The position numbers and the translations under genes are program-made. Under the pieces are notes generated by a model. The model was not told the DNA's origin, did not search any database, and was given only the letters and a program-made list of their open reading frames with translations. A stretch of 64,000 nucleotides of DNA from contig DCVK01000043.1 in assembly GCA_002335385.1 (NCBI GenBank), positions 46,369 to 110,368 on the forward strand, given 5' to 3'. The stretch is from Candidatus Aminicenantes bacterium UBA2190. Lineage in GTDB: Bacteria > Acidobacteriota > Aminicenantia > UBA2199. Each line of letters starts with the position of its first letter. Position 1 is the stretch's first letter. This document shows positions 25,242 to 36,869 of the stretch, one piece after another.

Positions 25242-26621
25242 ATGAAGTTCAAGAAGCATGTCCTGTGCATCGGCGCCGGTTACGTGGGCGGCCCGACCAT
25301 GGCGGTCATTGCCGCCAAGTGCCCCGACATCAAGGTGACCGTGGTCGACGTCAACTCCGAGCGCATCCAGGCCTGGAACAGCGACCGCCTGCCCATCTTC
25401 GAGCCAGGGCTCCTGGACGTGGTGCGCGAGGCGCGCGGCCGCAACCTGTTCTTCTCCACCGACATCGCCGCCGGCATCCGCGAGGCCGGCATCATCTTCG
25501 TCTCGGTCAATACGCCGACCAAGACCTTTGGCCACGGCGCCGGCATGGCCTCCGACCTGCAGTACTGGGAGAAGACGGCCCACGAGATCGTCGCCCATTC
25601 CGACCGTGCCAAGATCATCGTCGAAAAAAGCACGCTGCCGGTGCGCACCGCCGAGGCCATGGAGCGCATCCTGCAGGAGAACAAGAAGGGACTGCGCTTC
25701 GATGTCGTCTCCAACCCCGAGTTCCTCGCCGAGGGGACGGCGGTCAAGGACCTGCTGGAGCCCGACCGCGTCCTGGTCGGCTCGCGGCAGACTGCTGAGG
25801 GGCGCCAGGCGGCGCAGGAGATCGTCGACATCTTCGCCCGCTGGGTGCCGGTCGAGAGGATCATCACCACCAACCTGTGGTCGGCCGAGCTCTCCAAGCT
25901 GGTGGCCAATGCCTTCCTGGCCCAGCGCATCTCGTCGATCAACGCCGTATCGGCGCTGTGCGAGAAGACCGGCGCCGACGTGGGCGAGATCTCGTATGCC
26001 GTGGGCAGCGACCGCCGCATCGGCCCGCGCTTCCTCAGCGCCAGCATCGGTTTCGGCGGCTCCTGCTTCAAGAAGGACATCCTGAACCTGGTCTACATCT
26101 CCCGCAGCTACGGGCTGACCGAGGTGGCCGACTACTGGGAGGCGGTGATCCGCATCAACGAGTACCAGCAGGACCGCTTCGTGCAGACGATCATCCGCGA
26201 GATGTTCCACACCGTCGTGGGCAAGAAGATCGCCCTGCTGGGATTCGCCTTCAAGGCCGACACCGGCGACACGCGCGAGTCGCCGGGGATCCACGTGGCC
26301 CGCAAGCTCCTCGAGGAGCAGGCGATCCTGGCCATCAGCGACCCGCAGGCGCTGGACAACGCCCGCCGCGACCTGGCCTGCTTCTCCGGTGAGGTAGAGT
26401 TTGAGGCCGATCCTTATCGGGCGGCCGCCGGCGCCCAGGCGCTGGCCGTGATCACCGAGTGGCGGGATTTCCAGGCGCTCGATTACCAGAAGGTATTCGC
26501 CTCCATGTGCAAGCCGGCGTTCGTGTTCGACGGCCGCAACATCCTCGACCACCGGCGGCTCTTTGAGATCGGCTTCAACGTCTATCCCCTGGGCAAGCCG
26601 AGCCTGACCCATTTCGCGTAA
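25242..26621 (+). CDS. ugd: UDP-glucose 6-dehydrogenase
   Basis: The 459-residue enzyme oxidises UDP-glucose to UDP-glucuronate with NAD. The N-terminal GAGYVGGPTMAVIA binds NAD, and the catalytic Cys is in GFGGSCFKKDI. The SVNTPTKTFG and NPEFLAEGTAVKDL blocks and the overall length resemble the animal-type UGDH branch and not the shorter enteric Ugd. It follows the epimerase by 24 bases; together they supply uronic acid nucleotides for a surface polysaccharide. Confidence 0.95.
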   Translation: MKFKKHVLCIGAGYVGGPTMAVIAAKCPDIKVTVVDVNSERIQAWNSDRLPIFEPGLLDVVREARGRNLFFSTDIAAGIREAGIIFVSVNTPTKTFGHGAGMASDLQYWEKTAHEIVAHSDRAKIIVEKSTLPVRTAEAMERILQENKKGLRFDVVSNPEFLAEGTAVKDLLEPDRVLVGSRQTAEGRQAAQEIVDIFARWVPVERIITTNLWSAELSKLVANAFLAQRISSINAVSALCEKTGADVGEISYAVGSDRRIGPRFLSASIGFGGSCFKKDILNLVYISRSYGLTEVADYWEAVIRINEYQQDRFVQTIIREMFHTVVGKKIALLGFAFKADTGDTRESPGIHVARKLLEEQAILAISDPQALDNARRDLACFSGEVEFEADPYRAAAGAQALAVITEWRDFQALDYQKVFASMCKPAFVFDGRNILDHRRLFEIGFNVYPLGKPSLTHFA

Positions 26622-26645
26622 GGGGCGCAGCGCCAAGGAGGGCAC

Positions 26646-28472
26646 ATGTGCGGGATCATCGGATACTGCGGGAACCGGGCGGCCAAGCCCATCCTGCTGG
26701 ACGGCCTGAAGCGCCTGGAGTATCGCGGCTACGATTCGGCCGGCCTGGCCGTGGCCGACGGCACGCGGCTGAATCTCATCCGCGCCGTGGGCAAGGTCTC
26801 CGACCTGGAGAAGAAAGGGATCGAGCGGCCGCTGCCCGGACACTGCGGCATCGCCCATACCCGCTGGGCGACCCACGGCAGGCCCTCGGAAGAGAACGCC
26901 CACCCCCACGTCGATTGCGGGGAAAGGATCGCCATCGTGCACAACGGCATCATCGAGAATTACCTGGAGCTGAAGGAGGAACTGCTGGCCAAGAAACATG
27001 CCTTCCGCTCGGAGACCGACAGCGAGGTGATCGCCCACCTGGTCGAGGAGCACTTTGACGGCGACCTGGAGAAAGCGGTGCGGGCGACGGTGCAGCACCT
27101 GGAGGGGACCTTCGGCCTGGCGGTACTGCACGCTAACGCCCCGGAACAGATCGTGATCGTCCGCCGCGGCAGCCCGATCATCATCGGCGTCGGCGAGGGC
27201 GAGTATTTCGCCGCCTCCGATGCCAACGCCCTGCTGCCCTACACCCAGAAGATCATCTCGCTCAACGATGACGAGATGGCCGTGTTGCATCCGGGCGGCT
27301 ACCACATCAAGAACCTGAACAACGAGTTGCTGCAGAAGGAGATCGAGATCCGCGAGGGCCGCGACGACGGGGCCGACAAGAAGGGCTTCGAGCATCACAT
27401 GCTCAAGGAGATCTTCGAGCAGCCGCAGGCCATCGAGAACGCTTTCCGCGGCCGCCTCATCGAAGGCGAGGGCGTCTCCAAGCTGGGCGGCCTCGAGCCG
27501 GTCCTGGAGCGGCTGAAAAACCTGAAGAAGCTGGTCATCGTCTCCTGCGGCACCAGCTACTACGCCGGGCTCTGTGGCCGCTATATCTTCGAAAGCCTGT
27601 GCGAGCTGCACGTTGAGGTGGAGGTGGCCTCGGAATTCCGCTACCGCAAGCTGAAGATGGACGGCGACACGGCGGTCCTGGCCCTCTCGCAGTCGGGGGA
27701 AACGGCCGATACCATCGCCGCCATCCGCGAGGCCAAGCGCAAAGGGGCGCTGATCCTCGGCGTGGTCAATGTCGTGGGTTCGGCCATCGCCCAGATCACC
27801 GACGCCGGCGTCTACAACCACGCCGGCCCCGAGTTCGGCGTGGCCTCCACCAAGATCTACACTTCGCAGCTGGTGGTACTGACGCTGATGGCGCTGCTCA
27901 TCGGCCGCTACCAGGGCCTTTCCTTCAGTGAAGGGAGCGCCGTCATCCAGGCCATCAAGAAGCTGCCGCGCCAGGTCAAGAAGATCCTCACCGACATCGA
28001 GCACGTCAAGAAGGTCGCCCGGGAATACTCGCATTACAAGGACTTCCTGTTCATCGGCCGCCAGCACAATTACCCCACCGCCATGGAAGGGGCGCTGAAG
28101 CTGAAGGAGATCTCCTACATCCATGCCGAGGGCTACCCCGCCGGCGAGATGAAGCACGGCCCCATCTCGCTCATTGACGAGGAATTTCCCACCGTGGCCA
28201 TCGTCACCCAGGATGCCACCTTCGACAAGATGCTCAGCAACATCCAGGAGATCAAGGCGCGCAACGGCCGGGTGCTGGCCATTGCCGGCGAAAACAGCGG
28301 CCGCATCGCCGACGTCTGCGACGACGTCATCCGCGTTCCCGAGACGCTGCCCATCCTGCAGCCGGTGCTGAACATCGTGCCGCTGCAGCTCTTCGCCTAT
28401 TTCATCGCCCGCGCCAAGGGCTGCGACATCGACAAGCCGCGCAACCTGGCCAAGGCGGTCACGGTGGAGTAG
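26646..28472 (+). CDS. glmS: Glutamine-fructose-6-phosphate aminotransferase (isomerizing)
   Basis: GlmS makes glucosamine-6-phosphate from fructose-6-phosphate and glutamine. The 608-residue protein has the N-terminal nucleophile CGIIGYCG (Cys2 after Met removal), the glutaminase blocks [13 protein letters not shown] and HTRWATHG, and two SIS domains with SCGTSYYAG and [11 protein letters not shown]. The C terminus [13 protein letters not shown] matches the family. GGAGG precedes the ATG. It supplies amino sugar for the GlmU-like enzyme far upstream and sits in the nucleotide-sugar operon. Confidence 0.97.
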   Translation: MCGIIGYCGNRAAKPILLDGLKRLEYRGYDSAGLAVADGTRLNLIRAVGKVSDLEKKGIERPLPGHCGIAHTRWATHGRPSEENAHPHVDCGERIAIVHNGIIENYLELKEELLAKKHAFRSETDSEVIAHLVEEHFDGDLEKAVRATVQHLEGTFGLAVLHANAPEQIVIVRRGSPIIIGVGEGEYFAASDANALLPYTQKIISLNDDEMAVLHPGGYHIKNLNNELLQKEIEIREGRDDGADKKGFEHHMLKEIFEQPQAIENAFRGRLIEGEGVSKLGGLEPVLERLKNLKKLVIVSCGTSYYAGLCGRYIFESLCELHVEVEVASEFRYRKLKMDGDTAVLALSQSGETADTIAAIREAKRKGALILGVVNVVGSAIAQITDAGVYNHAGPEFGVASTKIYTSQLVVLTLMALLIGRYQGLSFSEGSAVIQAIKKLPRQVKKILTDIEHVKKVAREYSHYKDFLFIGRQHNYPTAMEGALKLKEISYIHAEGYPAGEMKHGPISLIDEEFPTVAIVTQDATFDKMLSNIQEIKARNGRVLAIAGENSGRIADVCDDVIRVPETLPILQPVLNIVPLQLFAYFIARAKGCDIDKPRNLAKAVTVE

Positions 28473-28510
28473 GGCGCGGCGGCATGAAAAAAGAGCTTAG
28501 GGGGAATACC

Positions 28511-29389
<879 letters not shown>

Positions 29390-29403
29390 TCCCCGCCGGC
29401 GCG

Positions 29404-30318
29404 ATGGGACGCGAAACCGGGATCTGGCTGGTCGGCGCCGCCGGCATGCTGGGCCGGCAGCTGGCCGGCGAGTTCGCATCCCGGGGTTGGTCATTCTTCG
29501 CCAGCGACCGCGAAGTGGATATCCGCGATCCAAGGCAGCTGCAGGCCTACGCCCGGCCCCGGCCCATCGCCTGGATCGTCAACTGCGCCGCCTATACGGC
29601 GGTGGACCGCGCCGAGGATGAGCCCGAGGCGGCCTTGGCCGTCAACGCCGCGGGAGTGGAGAACCTGGCCCGCCTGGCCGGGGAGATCGGGGCCACGCTC
29701 GTCCATTTTTCCACCGACTATGTCTTTGCCGGCGATCGCGCCGCACCCTACCTTGAGGAGGACGAGCCGCGTCCCCTCTCGCGCTACGGCTGGAGCAAAC
29801 TCCAGGGTGAACTGCGCCTCGTTTCCTGCCTGGACCGCCATTTCCTCCTGCGCATCAGCTGGCTGTACGGGGTGCACGGGACGAACTTCGTTCACACCAT
29901 GCTGAGGGTGTTCGCCGAAAAAGAACGGGCGCGGGTGGTCGGCGACCAGTTCGGCGCGCCGACCTATGCCGCCGCCCTGGCCGCCAACATCGCCGGCCTG
30001 CTGCAGTCGGACTGCGAGCGCTTCGGCACCTATCATTATTGCGATGGCGGCGTGATCTCCTGGTTCGACTTCGCCGTGGCCATCCAGGAACTGGCGCTGC
30101 AGGCGGGAATTCTCGCGAAAAGGATACCCATCGAGGCCATCCCGACGTGCGAGTTCCCCACCCGGGCGGCGCGGCCGTTGCGCGCGGTGCTCGCCTGCGC
30201 CAGGGTTCAGGACGAATTGGGTTTCCGCGTGCGCCCCTGGCGCGCGAACCTGGAGGATTTCTTCGCGGAAAAGGCCCGACACGCCGGTTCCGAAGAACCG
30301 CGCCGGGGCCGAACATGA
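29404..30318 (+). CDS. rfbD: dTDP-4-dehydrorhamnose reductase
   Basis: The 304-residue protein reduces the last intermediate of dTDP-L-rhamnose. It has the N-terminal GAAGMLGRQLAGEF nucleotide loop, VNCAAYTAVDRAEDEP, STDYVFAGD and the YGWSKLQGE catalytic motif (Y-x-x-x-K). It follows rfbA by 14 bases and overlaps the next gene by an ATGA. Confidence 0.93.
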   Translation: MGRETGIWLVGAAGMLGRQLAGEFASRGWSFFASDREVDIRDPRQLQAYARPRPIAWIVNCAAYTAVDRAEDEPEAALAVNAAGVENLARLAGEIGATLVHFSTDYVFAGDRAAPYLEEDEPRPLSRYGWSKLQGELRLVSCLDRHFLLRISWLYGVHGTNFVHTMLRVFAEKERARVVGDQFGAPTYAAALAANIAGLLQSDCERFGTYHYCDGGVISWFDFAVAIQELALQAGILAKRIPIEAIPTCEFPTRAARPLRAVLACARVQDELGFRVRPWRANLEDFFAEKARHAGSEEPRRGRT

Positions 30319-32168
30319 GACGCCTGGGCCCGGCCGCGGCTCTCTTTCTTGGGCTGCTCTTGCTTTTTTCGGGGCGGAGCCAGGCCGAGGTCGAGATCAC
30401 CTGTCATCCCGCGCAAGTGACGGCGCGCCAGGGCGAGAAGGTCGTGCTCCGCTTTACCGTGCGCAACCGCTCGCGGCAGCGCCTGGAATCGCCGGGCAAC
30501 GTCTTCATCTCCTACCACGTGCGCGACGAGGCCGGCAAGGACGTGCGCTTTGACAACCGGCGCTTCTCCCTGCCGTTCCCCGTCCGCCCCGGCACGACGG
30601 CACGCTTCGACCTGCCGGTGTACTTCAGCATCGCTCCCGGCTCCTTGATCCTCGAATGGGATCTGGTGCGCGAGGGCGAGTTCTGGGGACGGGACAAGGG
30701 CTGGAAGACCGCGGCGCTCTCCCTGCGCCTGCTGCCGCTGGTCGCGCCTGGTTTCAGGAAAGACTGGCTGCCGACATTTTACGAAAGCGGCCGCGACCTG
30801 CTCGACCGCGGGCAGTACCTGCTGCGCCAGGTCTTGCGCAACAACGAGATCCGCCTGGCCGGCGAGTTCTTCGGTTTCGCGGCCGGCACCGACTACCCGC
30901 AGATCTGGATCCGCGACACGGCCACCATGATGGGCTATGCGCGCTTCTTCTATCCCCTCGCCGACCTGCAGGGGATCATCGACCGTTTTTTCGTGGCGCA
31001 GGGTCCGCAAGGGGAGATCCAGGACTGGATCGACAGCATCGGGCGCTGTGACAAGAACACGGTCGAGAGCGACCAGGAAAGCTCGCTGGTGTTGGCCGCC
31101 TGGCATTTGGCCCTTGACGATCCCTCCTGGCTCCGCGGCGAGGTGGCGGGTGTCTCCCGGCTGCGGCGCCTGGAGATGGCTCTGGAATGGCTGTGGCAAA
31201 AGCGCCGGGATACGAAGCGCCGGCTCATCTGGAGCGGCTTCACCGCCGACTGGGGGGACGTGGAGCGATCCTATCCCGACCAGCGGGCGATCAAGCTGTC
31301 CGACAGGTCGCGGCGCACTTTCTCCACTTATGCCCAGTCGCTCTTCATCCAGGCGGCGCAAAAACTGGCCCTCATGGCCGAGCGCCTGGGCGACAAGGTC
31401 ATGGCCGGCAAATGGCGCCAGCGTGAAAGAGAGGTCGCCGGCGAAACCCGGCGCCAGCTCTTTCTCGCGGACAGGGGATATTTCCTGGTCCATCGTGTCG
31501 AGGGCAAGGACGACGTCCTGCGCTGGGAGCGGAACATCCTGGCCGTGGGCGGCAACGCCGAAGCCATGCGCGCCGGGCTGATGACCCGGGCGGAGATCGC
31601 CCGTTTTCTGCGCGTGCTGGAAGAGCGGCGCGCGCAATACGGGCTGCGCACGGTATCCTTCACCCTGCTGCCCCCCTTCCCGGAGAATTTCTTTCCCCAC
31701 CCGCTGCTGCGCTCGCCCTGGAGTTACCAGAACGGCGGCGAGTGGGACTGGATCGGCGGCCGCCTGGTCAGCGCCTTCTACCGGGCCGGCTTCCGCAGAG
31801 AGGCGGATGTGTACCTGGAGGAGATCGTCGCCAAGAATCTTGCCGAGATGAACATCTTCGAATGGTCCGACCGGGGCGGCAACGGCCGCGGGGCCCTCTT
31901 TTACGCCGGCGCCGCCGGCGTCCTGGGCGAGGCGATCCTCTTCGGCCGCCTGGGCTTGCAGGAGGAATTTGATGGCTACGTCATCCCCGCCGGCCCCGAC
32001 CGCTTCTCACTGACTTTGTCCAAGTCCGGTGACCGCTTCACGATCGACAACTCGGCCAGGGTGACCGTCGACATTTCATCGCTGGCGAAGAAAGAGGTCT
32101 GCATCTCGGGAGCCACGGGCAAGAGAACCTGTGTCGCGAAAAAAGGCAGGACCGAGATCGCGAAATAG
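30315..32168 (+). CDS. Predicted secreted six-hairpin glycosidase-like protein
   Basis: The 617-residue protein has a signal peptide (1-24, ending SQAEV), an N-terminal beta-sandwich (about 25-140) and an alpha-helical catalytic-type domain (about 150-560). The helical part shows YPQIWIRDTATMMGYARFF, like the W-x-R-D-T segment of glucoamylase and debranching-type (alpha/alpha)6 barrels. WSYQNGGEWDWIGG and FEWSDRGGNGRG lie near the C terminus. Candidate acid residues are the Asp of WIRDT and the Glu of NGGEWD. A short beta domain follows. Its substrate is unknown; location at the end of a nucleotide-sugar operon suggests trimming of a surface or storage glycan. Confidence 0.7.
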   Translation: MRRLGPAAALFLGLLLLFSGRSQAEVEITCHPAQVTARQGEKVVLRFTVRNRSRQRLESPGNVFISYHVRDEAGKDVRFDNRRFSLPFPVRPGTTARFDLPVYFSIAPGSLILEWDLVREGEFWGRDKGWKTAALSLRLLPLVAPGFRKDWLPTFYESGRDLLDRGQYLLRQVLRNNEIRLAGEFFGFAAGTDYPQIWIRDTATMMGYARFFYPLADLQGIIDRFFVAQGPQGEIQDWIDSIGRCDKNTVESDQESSLVLAAWHLALDDPSWLRGEVAGVSRLRRLEMALEWLWQKRRDTKRRLIWSGFTADWGDVERSYPDQRAIKLSDRSRRTFSTYAQSLFIQAAQKLALMAERLGDKVMAGKWRQREREVAGETRRQLFLADRGYFLVHRVEGKDDVLRWERNILAVGGNAEAMRAGLMTRAEIARFLRVLEERRAQYGLRTVSFTLLPPFPENFFPHPLLRSPWSYQNGGEWDWIGGRLVSAFYRAGFRREADVYLEEIVAKNLAEMNIFEWSDRGGNGRGALFYAGAAGVLGEAILFGRLGLQEEFDGYVIPAGPDRFSLTLSKSGDRFTIDNSARVTVDISSLAKKEVCISGATGKRTCVAKKGRTEIAK

Positions 32169-32209
32169 CCTGTTTGCGAATCAGACCCTCGGCGCAAGCG
32201 AAGGGGCAT

Positions 32210-32278
32210 GGCGCAAGGTGAAATTCCCGATCAAGGTCTTGATCGCCCTTTCTTCCCTTATGCCTTGCACCTTGTGCC
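32210..32278. repeat. Imperfect inverted repeat between convergent genes (bidirectional terminator candidate)
   Basis: Outer arms GGCGCAAGGTG (32210-32220) and CACCTTGTGCC (32268-32278) pair with one mismatch. Inside is a perfect hairpin GATCAAG/CTTGATC (32229-32235, 32238-32244) followed by a T-rich tract. The element lies between the ends of the glycosidase gene and prfB. Confidence 0.5.
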
Positions 32279-32290
32279 GTACGCCGAGCA

Positions 32291-33383
32291 CTATCTTGGA
32301 ATTTTTAGAGATTCCTTTATGAAGCCCAGAATGTCCCCGTCCAGGACGCGCTGGATGTCGCCGCGCTCCAGGCCGGTGCGGTGGTCCTTGATGCTCTGGT
32401 AGGGCTGCATGACGTAGGAGCGGATCTGGTTGCCCCAGGCGATGCCGCCCTTGCCGTCCTCGATCTTGTCCTTGGCCTGCTGCTGGTTCTTCAGCTCCAG
32501 GTCGTAGAGCCTGGAACGCAGCATCTTCATGGCCCGGTCCTTGTTCTGGTGCTGCGAGCGCTCGCTCTGGCACTGCACCACGGTGTTGGTCGGCAGGTGG
32601 GTGATGCGCACGGCCGAGTCGGTGCGGTTGACGTGCTGGCCGCCCTTGCCCGACGAGCGGTAGGTGTCGATGCGCAGGTCCTTGGCGTCGATGTCGACAT
32701 GAATCGAGTCGTCGACCTCGGGGATGACGAAGACGGCGGCGAACGAGGTGTGGCGGCGCTTGTTGGCGTCGAAGGGCGAGATGCGCACCAGGCGGTGGAC
32801 GCCGATCTCCTCCTTGAGGTAGCCGAAGGCGAACTCGCCCTCGACGCGCACGCTGACGCTCTTGACCCCCGCCTCCTCGCCGGCCAGGATGTCGGTGATC
32901 TCGGCCTTGAAGCCCAGGCGCTCGCAGAAGCGCAGGTACATGCGCAGAAGGATCTCGGCCCAATCCTGGCTCTCGGTGCCGCCGGCGCCGGGATGGATGC
33001 TCAGGAAGGCGTTGCTGGAGTCGCTTTCGCCGTCAAGATAGTGCTTGATCTCGGTCTCCTCGACGTACTCCCGGAAGAGGGTCATCTTTTCCTCGAGCTC
33101 GGGCAGCAGCGCCGGATCCTCGTCGATCAGCTGGAAGTAGGCTTCGAGTTCCTCGACCGTGAATGACAGCTTCGAGTCGACCAGCAGGAAGCTGTTCAGG
33201 ATCTTCTTTTCCTTCTGCAGGCGCGCCGCATCCTGGGGCTTGCTCCAGATGGCGGGATCGGTCAGCCTGGCGTCGATCTCCTGGATCCTTTCGGTCTTTT
33301 GGGCTATTTCAAAGAAACCCCCGAAGGTCGGAGGCTTTCTGCTCAAGTTCGGCGAACAGATTTTTGAGTTGGACAAGTTCCAT
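32291..33383 (-). CDS. prfB: Peptide chain release factor 2, with programmed +1 frameshift
   Basis: RF2 reads UGA and UAA stops. The 24-codon first frame starts at ATG 33383 and ends at TGA 33311-33309. Translation continues after a +1 shift into GAA at 33310 and runs to 32291, giving about 363 residues, the normal RF2 length. The site reads CTT TGA preceded by a GGGGG Shine-Dalgarno-like run, exactly the classical autoregulatory frameshift. The RF2 codon-recognition tripeptide SPF ([12 protein letters not shown]) and the GGQ loop ([10 protein letters not shown]) are present. The gene starts 6 bases after its promoter -10, so it is probably leaderless. Confidence 0.95.
33309..33323 (-). promoter_or_regulatory. 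prfB programmed +1 frameshift site
   Basis: The minus strand reads CGGGGGTTTCTTTGA. The G run acts as the internal Shine-Dalgarno, CTT is the slippery Leu codon and the in-frame TGA is the stop sensed by RF2. The frame after the shift begins GAA ATA GCC. Confidence 0.92.
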
Positions 33384-33389
33384 GGGGCA

Positions 33390-33418
33390 ATTGTACCGGC
33401 TTTGGCAATCATCGTCAA
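33390..33418 (-). promoter_or_regulatory. Leaderless promoter of prfB
   Basis: Minus strand TTGACG (33418-33413), 17-base spacer, TACAAT (33395-33390), then TGCCCC and the ATG at 33383. Confidence 0.65.
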
Positions 33419-33430
33419 GGACCCGGCTCA

Positions 33431-33549
33431 GGGAAGAACAGGGAAGAGCGAGGGAAGAATGAGGGAAGAGAGAGTGAAACGCTCCAAGCGACTTCCTTTT
33501 CACTTTGTCTTCCCTCTGCCTTTCCCTCACTCCTCCCTCTGTTTTCCCT
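33431..33549. repeat. Purine/pyrimidine-rich imperfect inverted repeat between prfB and the methyltransferase gene
   Basis: The left arm (33431-33479) repeats GGGAAGA four times. The right arm (33497-33549) is an imperfect reverse complement of it made of CTTCCC and CTCCC units, with GTGAAA/TTTCAC at the inner ends. It could form a long hairpin in the gap between these divergent genes. Confidence 0.5.
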
Positions 33550-33563
33550 AAGTGCGACGCCAT

Positions 33564-33592
33564 TTGCTCCAAGAGCGGATTTATACTATAAT
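33564..33592 (+). promoter_or_regulatory. Promoter of the RNA methyltransferase-cysS operon
   Basis: TTGCTC (33564-33569), 17-base spacer, TATAAT (33587-33592). The leader is about 25 bases and contains AAGGA before ATG 33625. Confidence 0.6.
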
Positions 33593-33624
33593 TTCAGCGA
33601 TTTCGCTGGGAAAACAAGGAAAAC

Positions 33625-34376
33625 ATGAAGGAAATCCTGGATCGCGTGCATGTGGTGCTGGTCGAGCCCAAGGGGGCGGGCAACATCGGCTCGGTGGTGC
33701 GCGCCATGAAGAACATGGGCCTCTCGCGCCTGCGCCTGGTCAACCCGGTCCCTTTCCGCGACGAGGTCGAGCAGCGGAAAATGGGCTACCGTTCCCAGGA
33801 GATCATCGATGCCGCTTGCGAGTTCCCCACCCTGTCCGACGCCCTGCAGGGCATCTCGCAGGTCTTTCTGGCCACGGCCAAGGCCGGCAAGTGGAAGCGC
33901 GATTTCCTCTCCCCGGCCCAGGCGGCGGCGCAGGTCGTTGCCGCCGCCGCCGGCGAAAAGGTGGCCCTGGTCTTCGGCCGCGAGGACAAGGGGGTGAACA
34001 CCGACGAGAGCCAGCTGGCGAACTTCTTCATCCGCATCCCCATGGCCGGCACCTATCCCTCGCTGAACCTCTCCCAGGCGGTGATGGTGGTCGTTTACGA
34101 GCTGTTCAAGGCGGTCCAGGCGGGGGGACGGGGACCCGAGCTGCCGCGCATGGCGGAAAAGAAGGCCTTCGAGCGCATCACCGACAACATCTGGGACCTG
34201 ATGAAGAGCCTCGAGGTGCGCGAGCCGGAAAACGGCCTTTTCCACCGCTCGCTGAAGCGCGCCATGAGCCGCACGCGCTGGACCGGCGCCGACGTCGCCG
34301 TTTTCGACCGCTTCTGCAAGCAGGTACGCTGGTACACCGAGACCCGCTGCGCCGCGAACAGGAAAGAAGGGGAAAA

Positions 34377-34380
<4 letters not shown>
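33625..34380 (+). CDS. TrmH/SPOUT family RNA methyltransferase (TrmJ-like)
   Basis: The 251-residue protein has a SPOUT knot fold. HVVLVEPKGAGNIGSVVRAM at the N terminus, LVFGREDKGVNTDE in the middle and IPMAGTYPSLNLSQAV near 140 are the three SpoU motifs. The arrangement and N-terminal position of motif 1 match TrmJ, which methylates the 2'-O of nucleotide 32 in tRNA, though related rRNA enzymes cannot be ruled out. The gene overlaps cysS by an ATGA. Confidence 0.88.
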
Positions 34381-35771
<1,391 letters not shown>

Positions 35772-35789
35772 AATTCCGGCCGCTCTAAT

Positions 35790-36869
35790 TTATAGATGGG
35801 TCGGCGTTTTGGCATCGATTCTGTGCAGGGTTTCCCTGATGTCGGGCAGGGCCTCATGCAGTGCGTCCACAAGGCCGGGATCAAACGCCTTTCCCCTGAG
35901 CGAGGCGATCTCGCTCAGCGCCTTCTCCATGGGCCAGCTTTTTTTGTAAGGGCGATCGGAGAGCAGCGCATCGAGGACATCGGAGAGGGCCACGATCCTT
36001 CCTGCCAGCGGAATTTCTTCACCTTTCATCCCCTGCGGATAGCCCTCCCCGTCCCAGCGCTCGTGGTGCGTCAACGCGATGGCGGAAGCGGTCTTCATCA
36101 GGGGGCTGTTGTGTCCCGCCAGCAGTTCGGCGCCGATGGTGGTATGCGTTTTCATGATTTCTCTTTCCTTTGTGTTCAGCCTTCCCGATTTGAGGAGGAT
36201 GGAGTCGGGGATGCCGATTTTCCCGATGTCATGCATGGGGCTGGAAGCCAGGATGATATCCTGCATCTCGTGAGGAAGATGTGCGGCACGAGCCAGGCAG
36301 GCGGAGTAGTGGCCGATGTGCAGGATGTGCAGGCCGGTTCCCTTGTCGCGATACTCCGCGGCCTGCCCCAACCGGTGAATGATCTCCAGACGGGTCTCCA
36401 TGAGTTCCCGGGTCCGTTCCCGGACCTTTTGCTCCAGGACCTGGTTCTGATCCTTCAAGTCGGTATACAGCAGGCGCACCTCCAGGATGTTGCGGATGCG
36501 GTTGACCACCTCCACCTGATCGAAGGGCTTCGTCAGGAAATCCTTGGCACCGCATTCCAACGCTTTCAAGCGCGTAGGCTGCGTGATGTCGGCAGTCAGC
36601 ATCAAGATGGGGATGTAATCCCCCTCGTTCAAAGCCGCCCGCAGGGCGGCCAGCACTTCAAATCCATTCAGGTACGGCATATGGAGGTCAAGAAGAAGGA
36701 TGTCGGGGCAGAAGGCGTGGTACAGGTCCAGCACTTGGCGCGGATCTCCAGTGGAGAGGAAATTAGCGTGGCCGGCGGCGGCGAGGATTTTCTCCAGCAG
36801 GAGAACGTTGGATCGCTCGTCGTCCACGATCAGGATCCTGGCGTTCTGGATTCGCGTCAGATCGATCAT
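35790..36869 (-). CDS. Response regulator with HD-GYP domain (c-di-GMP phosphodiesterase type)
   Basis: The 359-residue protein has an N-terminal receiver domain with ILIVDDERSN and the phospho-acceptor Asp in DILLLDLHMP. A short coiled linker follows, then an HD-GYP domain. MHDIGKIGIPD holds the HD pair, THTTIGAELL a metal His, and HHERWDGEGYPQG the intact GYP motif. HD-GYP proteins degrade cyclic di-GMP. It overlaps the hybrid kinase gene (ATGA), so the kinase is its probable phosphodonor. Confidence 0.93.
   Translation of the reverse strand: MIDLTRIQNARILIVDDERSNVLLLEKILAAAGHANFLSTGDPRQVLDLYHAFCPDILLLDLHMPYLNGFEVLAALRAALNEGDYIPILMLTADITQPTRLKALECGAKDFLTKPFDQVEVVNRIRNILEVRLLYTDLKDQNQVLEQKVRERTRELMETRLEIIHRLGQAAEYRDKGTGLHILHIGHYSACLARAAHLPHEMQDIILASSPMHDIGKIGIPDSILLKSGRLNTKEREIMKTHTTIGAELLAGHNSPLMKTASAIALTHHERWDGEGYPQGMKGEEIPLAGRIVALSDVLDALLSDRPYKKSWPMEKALSEIASLRGKAFDPGLVDALHEALPDIRETLHRIDAKTPTHL

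Noticed and set aside
24030..28157. Minus-strand open frame of 1375 codons
   Set aside because: It lies antisense to the epimerase, ugd and glmS genes, has a His/Asp/Val/Gly-rich composition typical of high-GC shadows, and no motif.
33309..33323. Frameshift at prfB as a sequencing error
   Set aside because: The CTT-TGA context with GGGGG upstream is the conserved programmed site, so it is real biology.
32291..33418. Single-frame prfB start at 33418
   Set aside because: The true N terminus is in the other frame and joined by the frameshift site; the 33418 frame reads promoter sequence.
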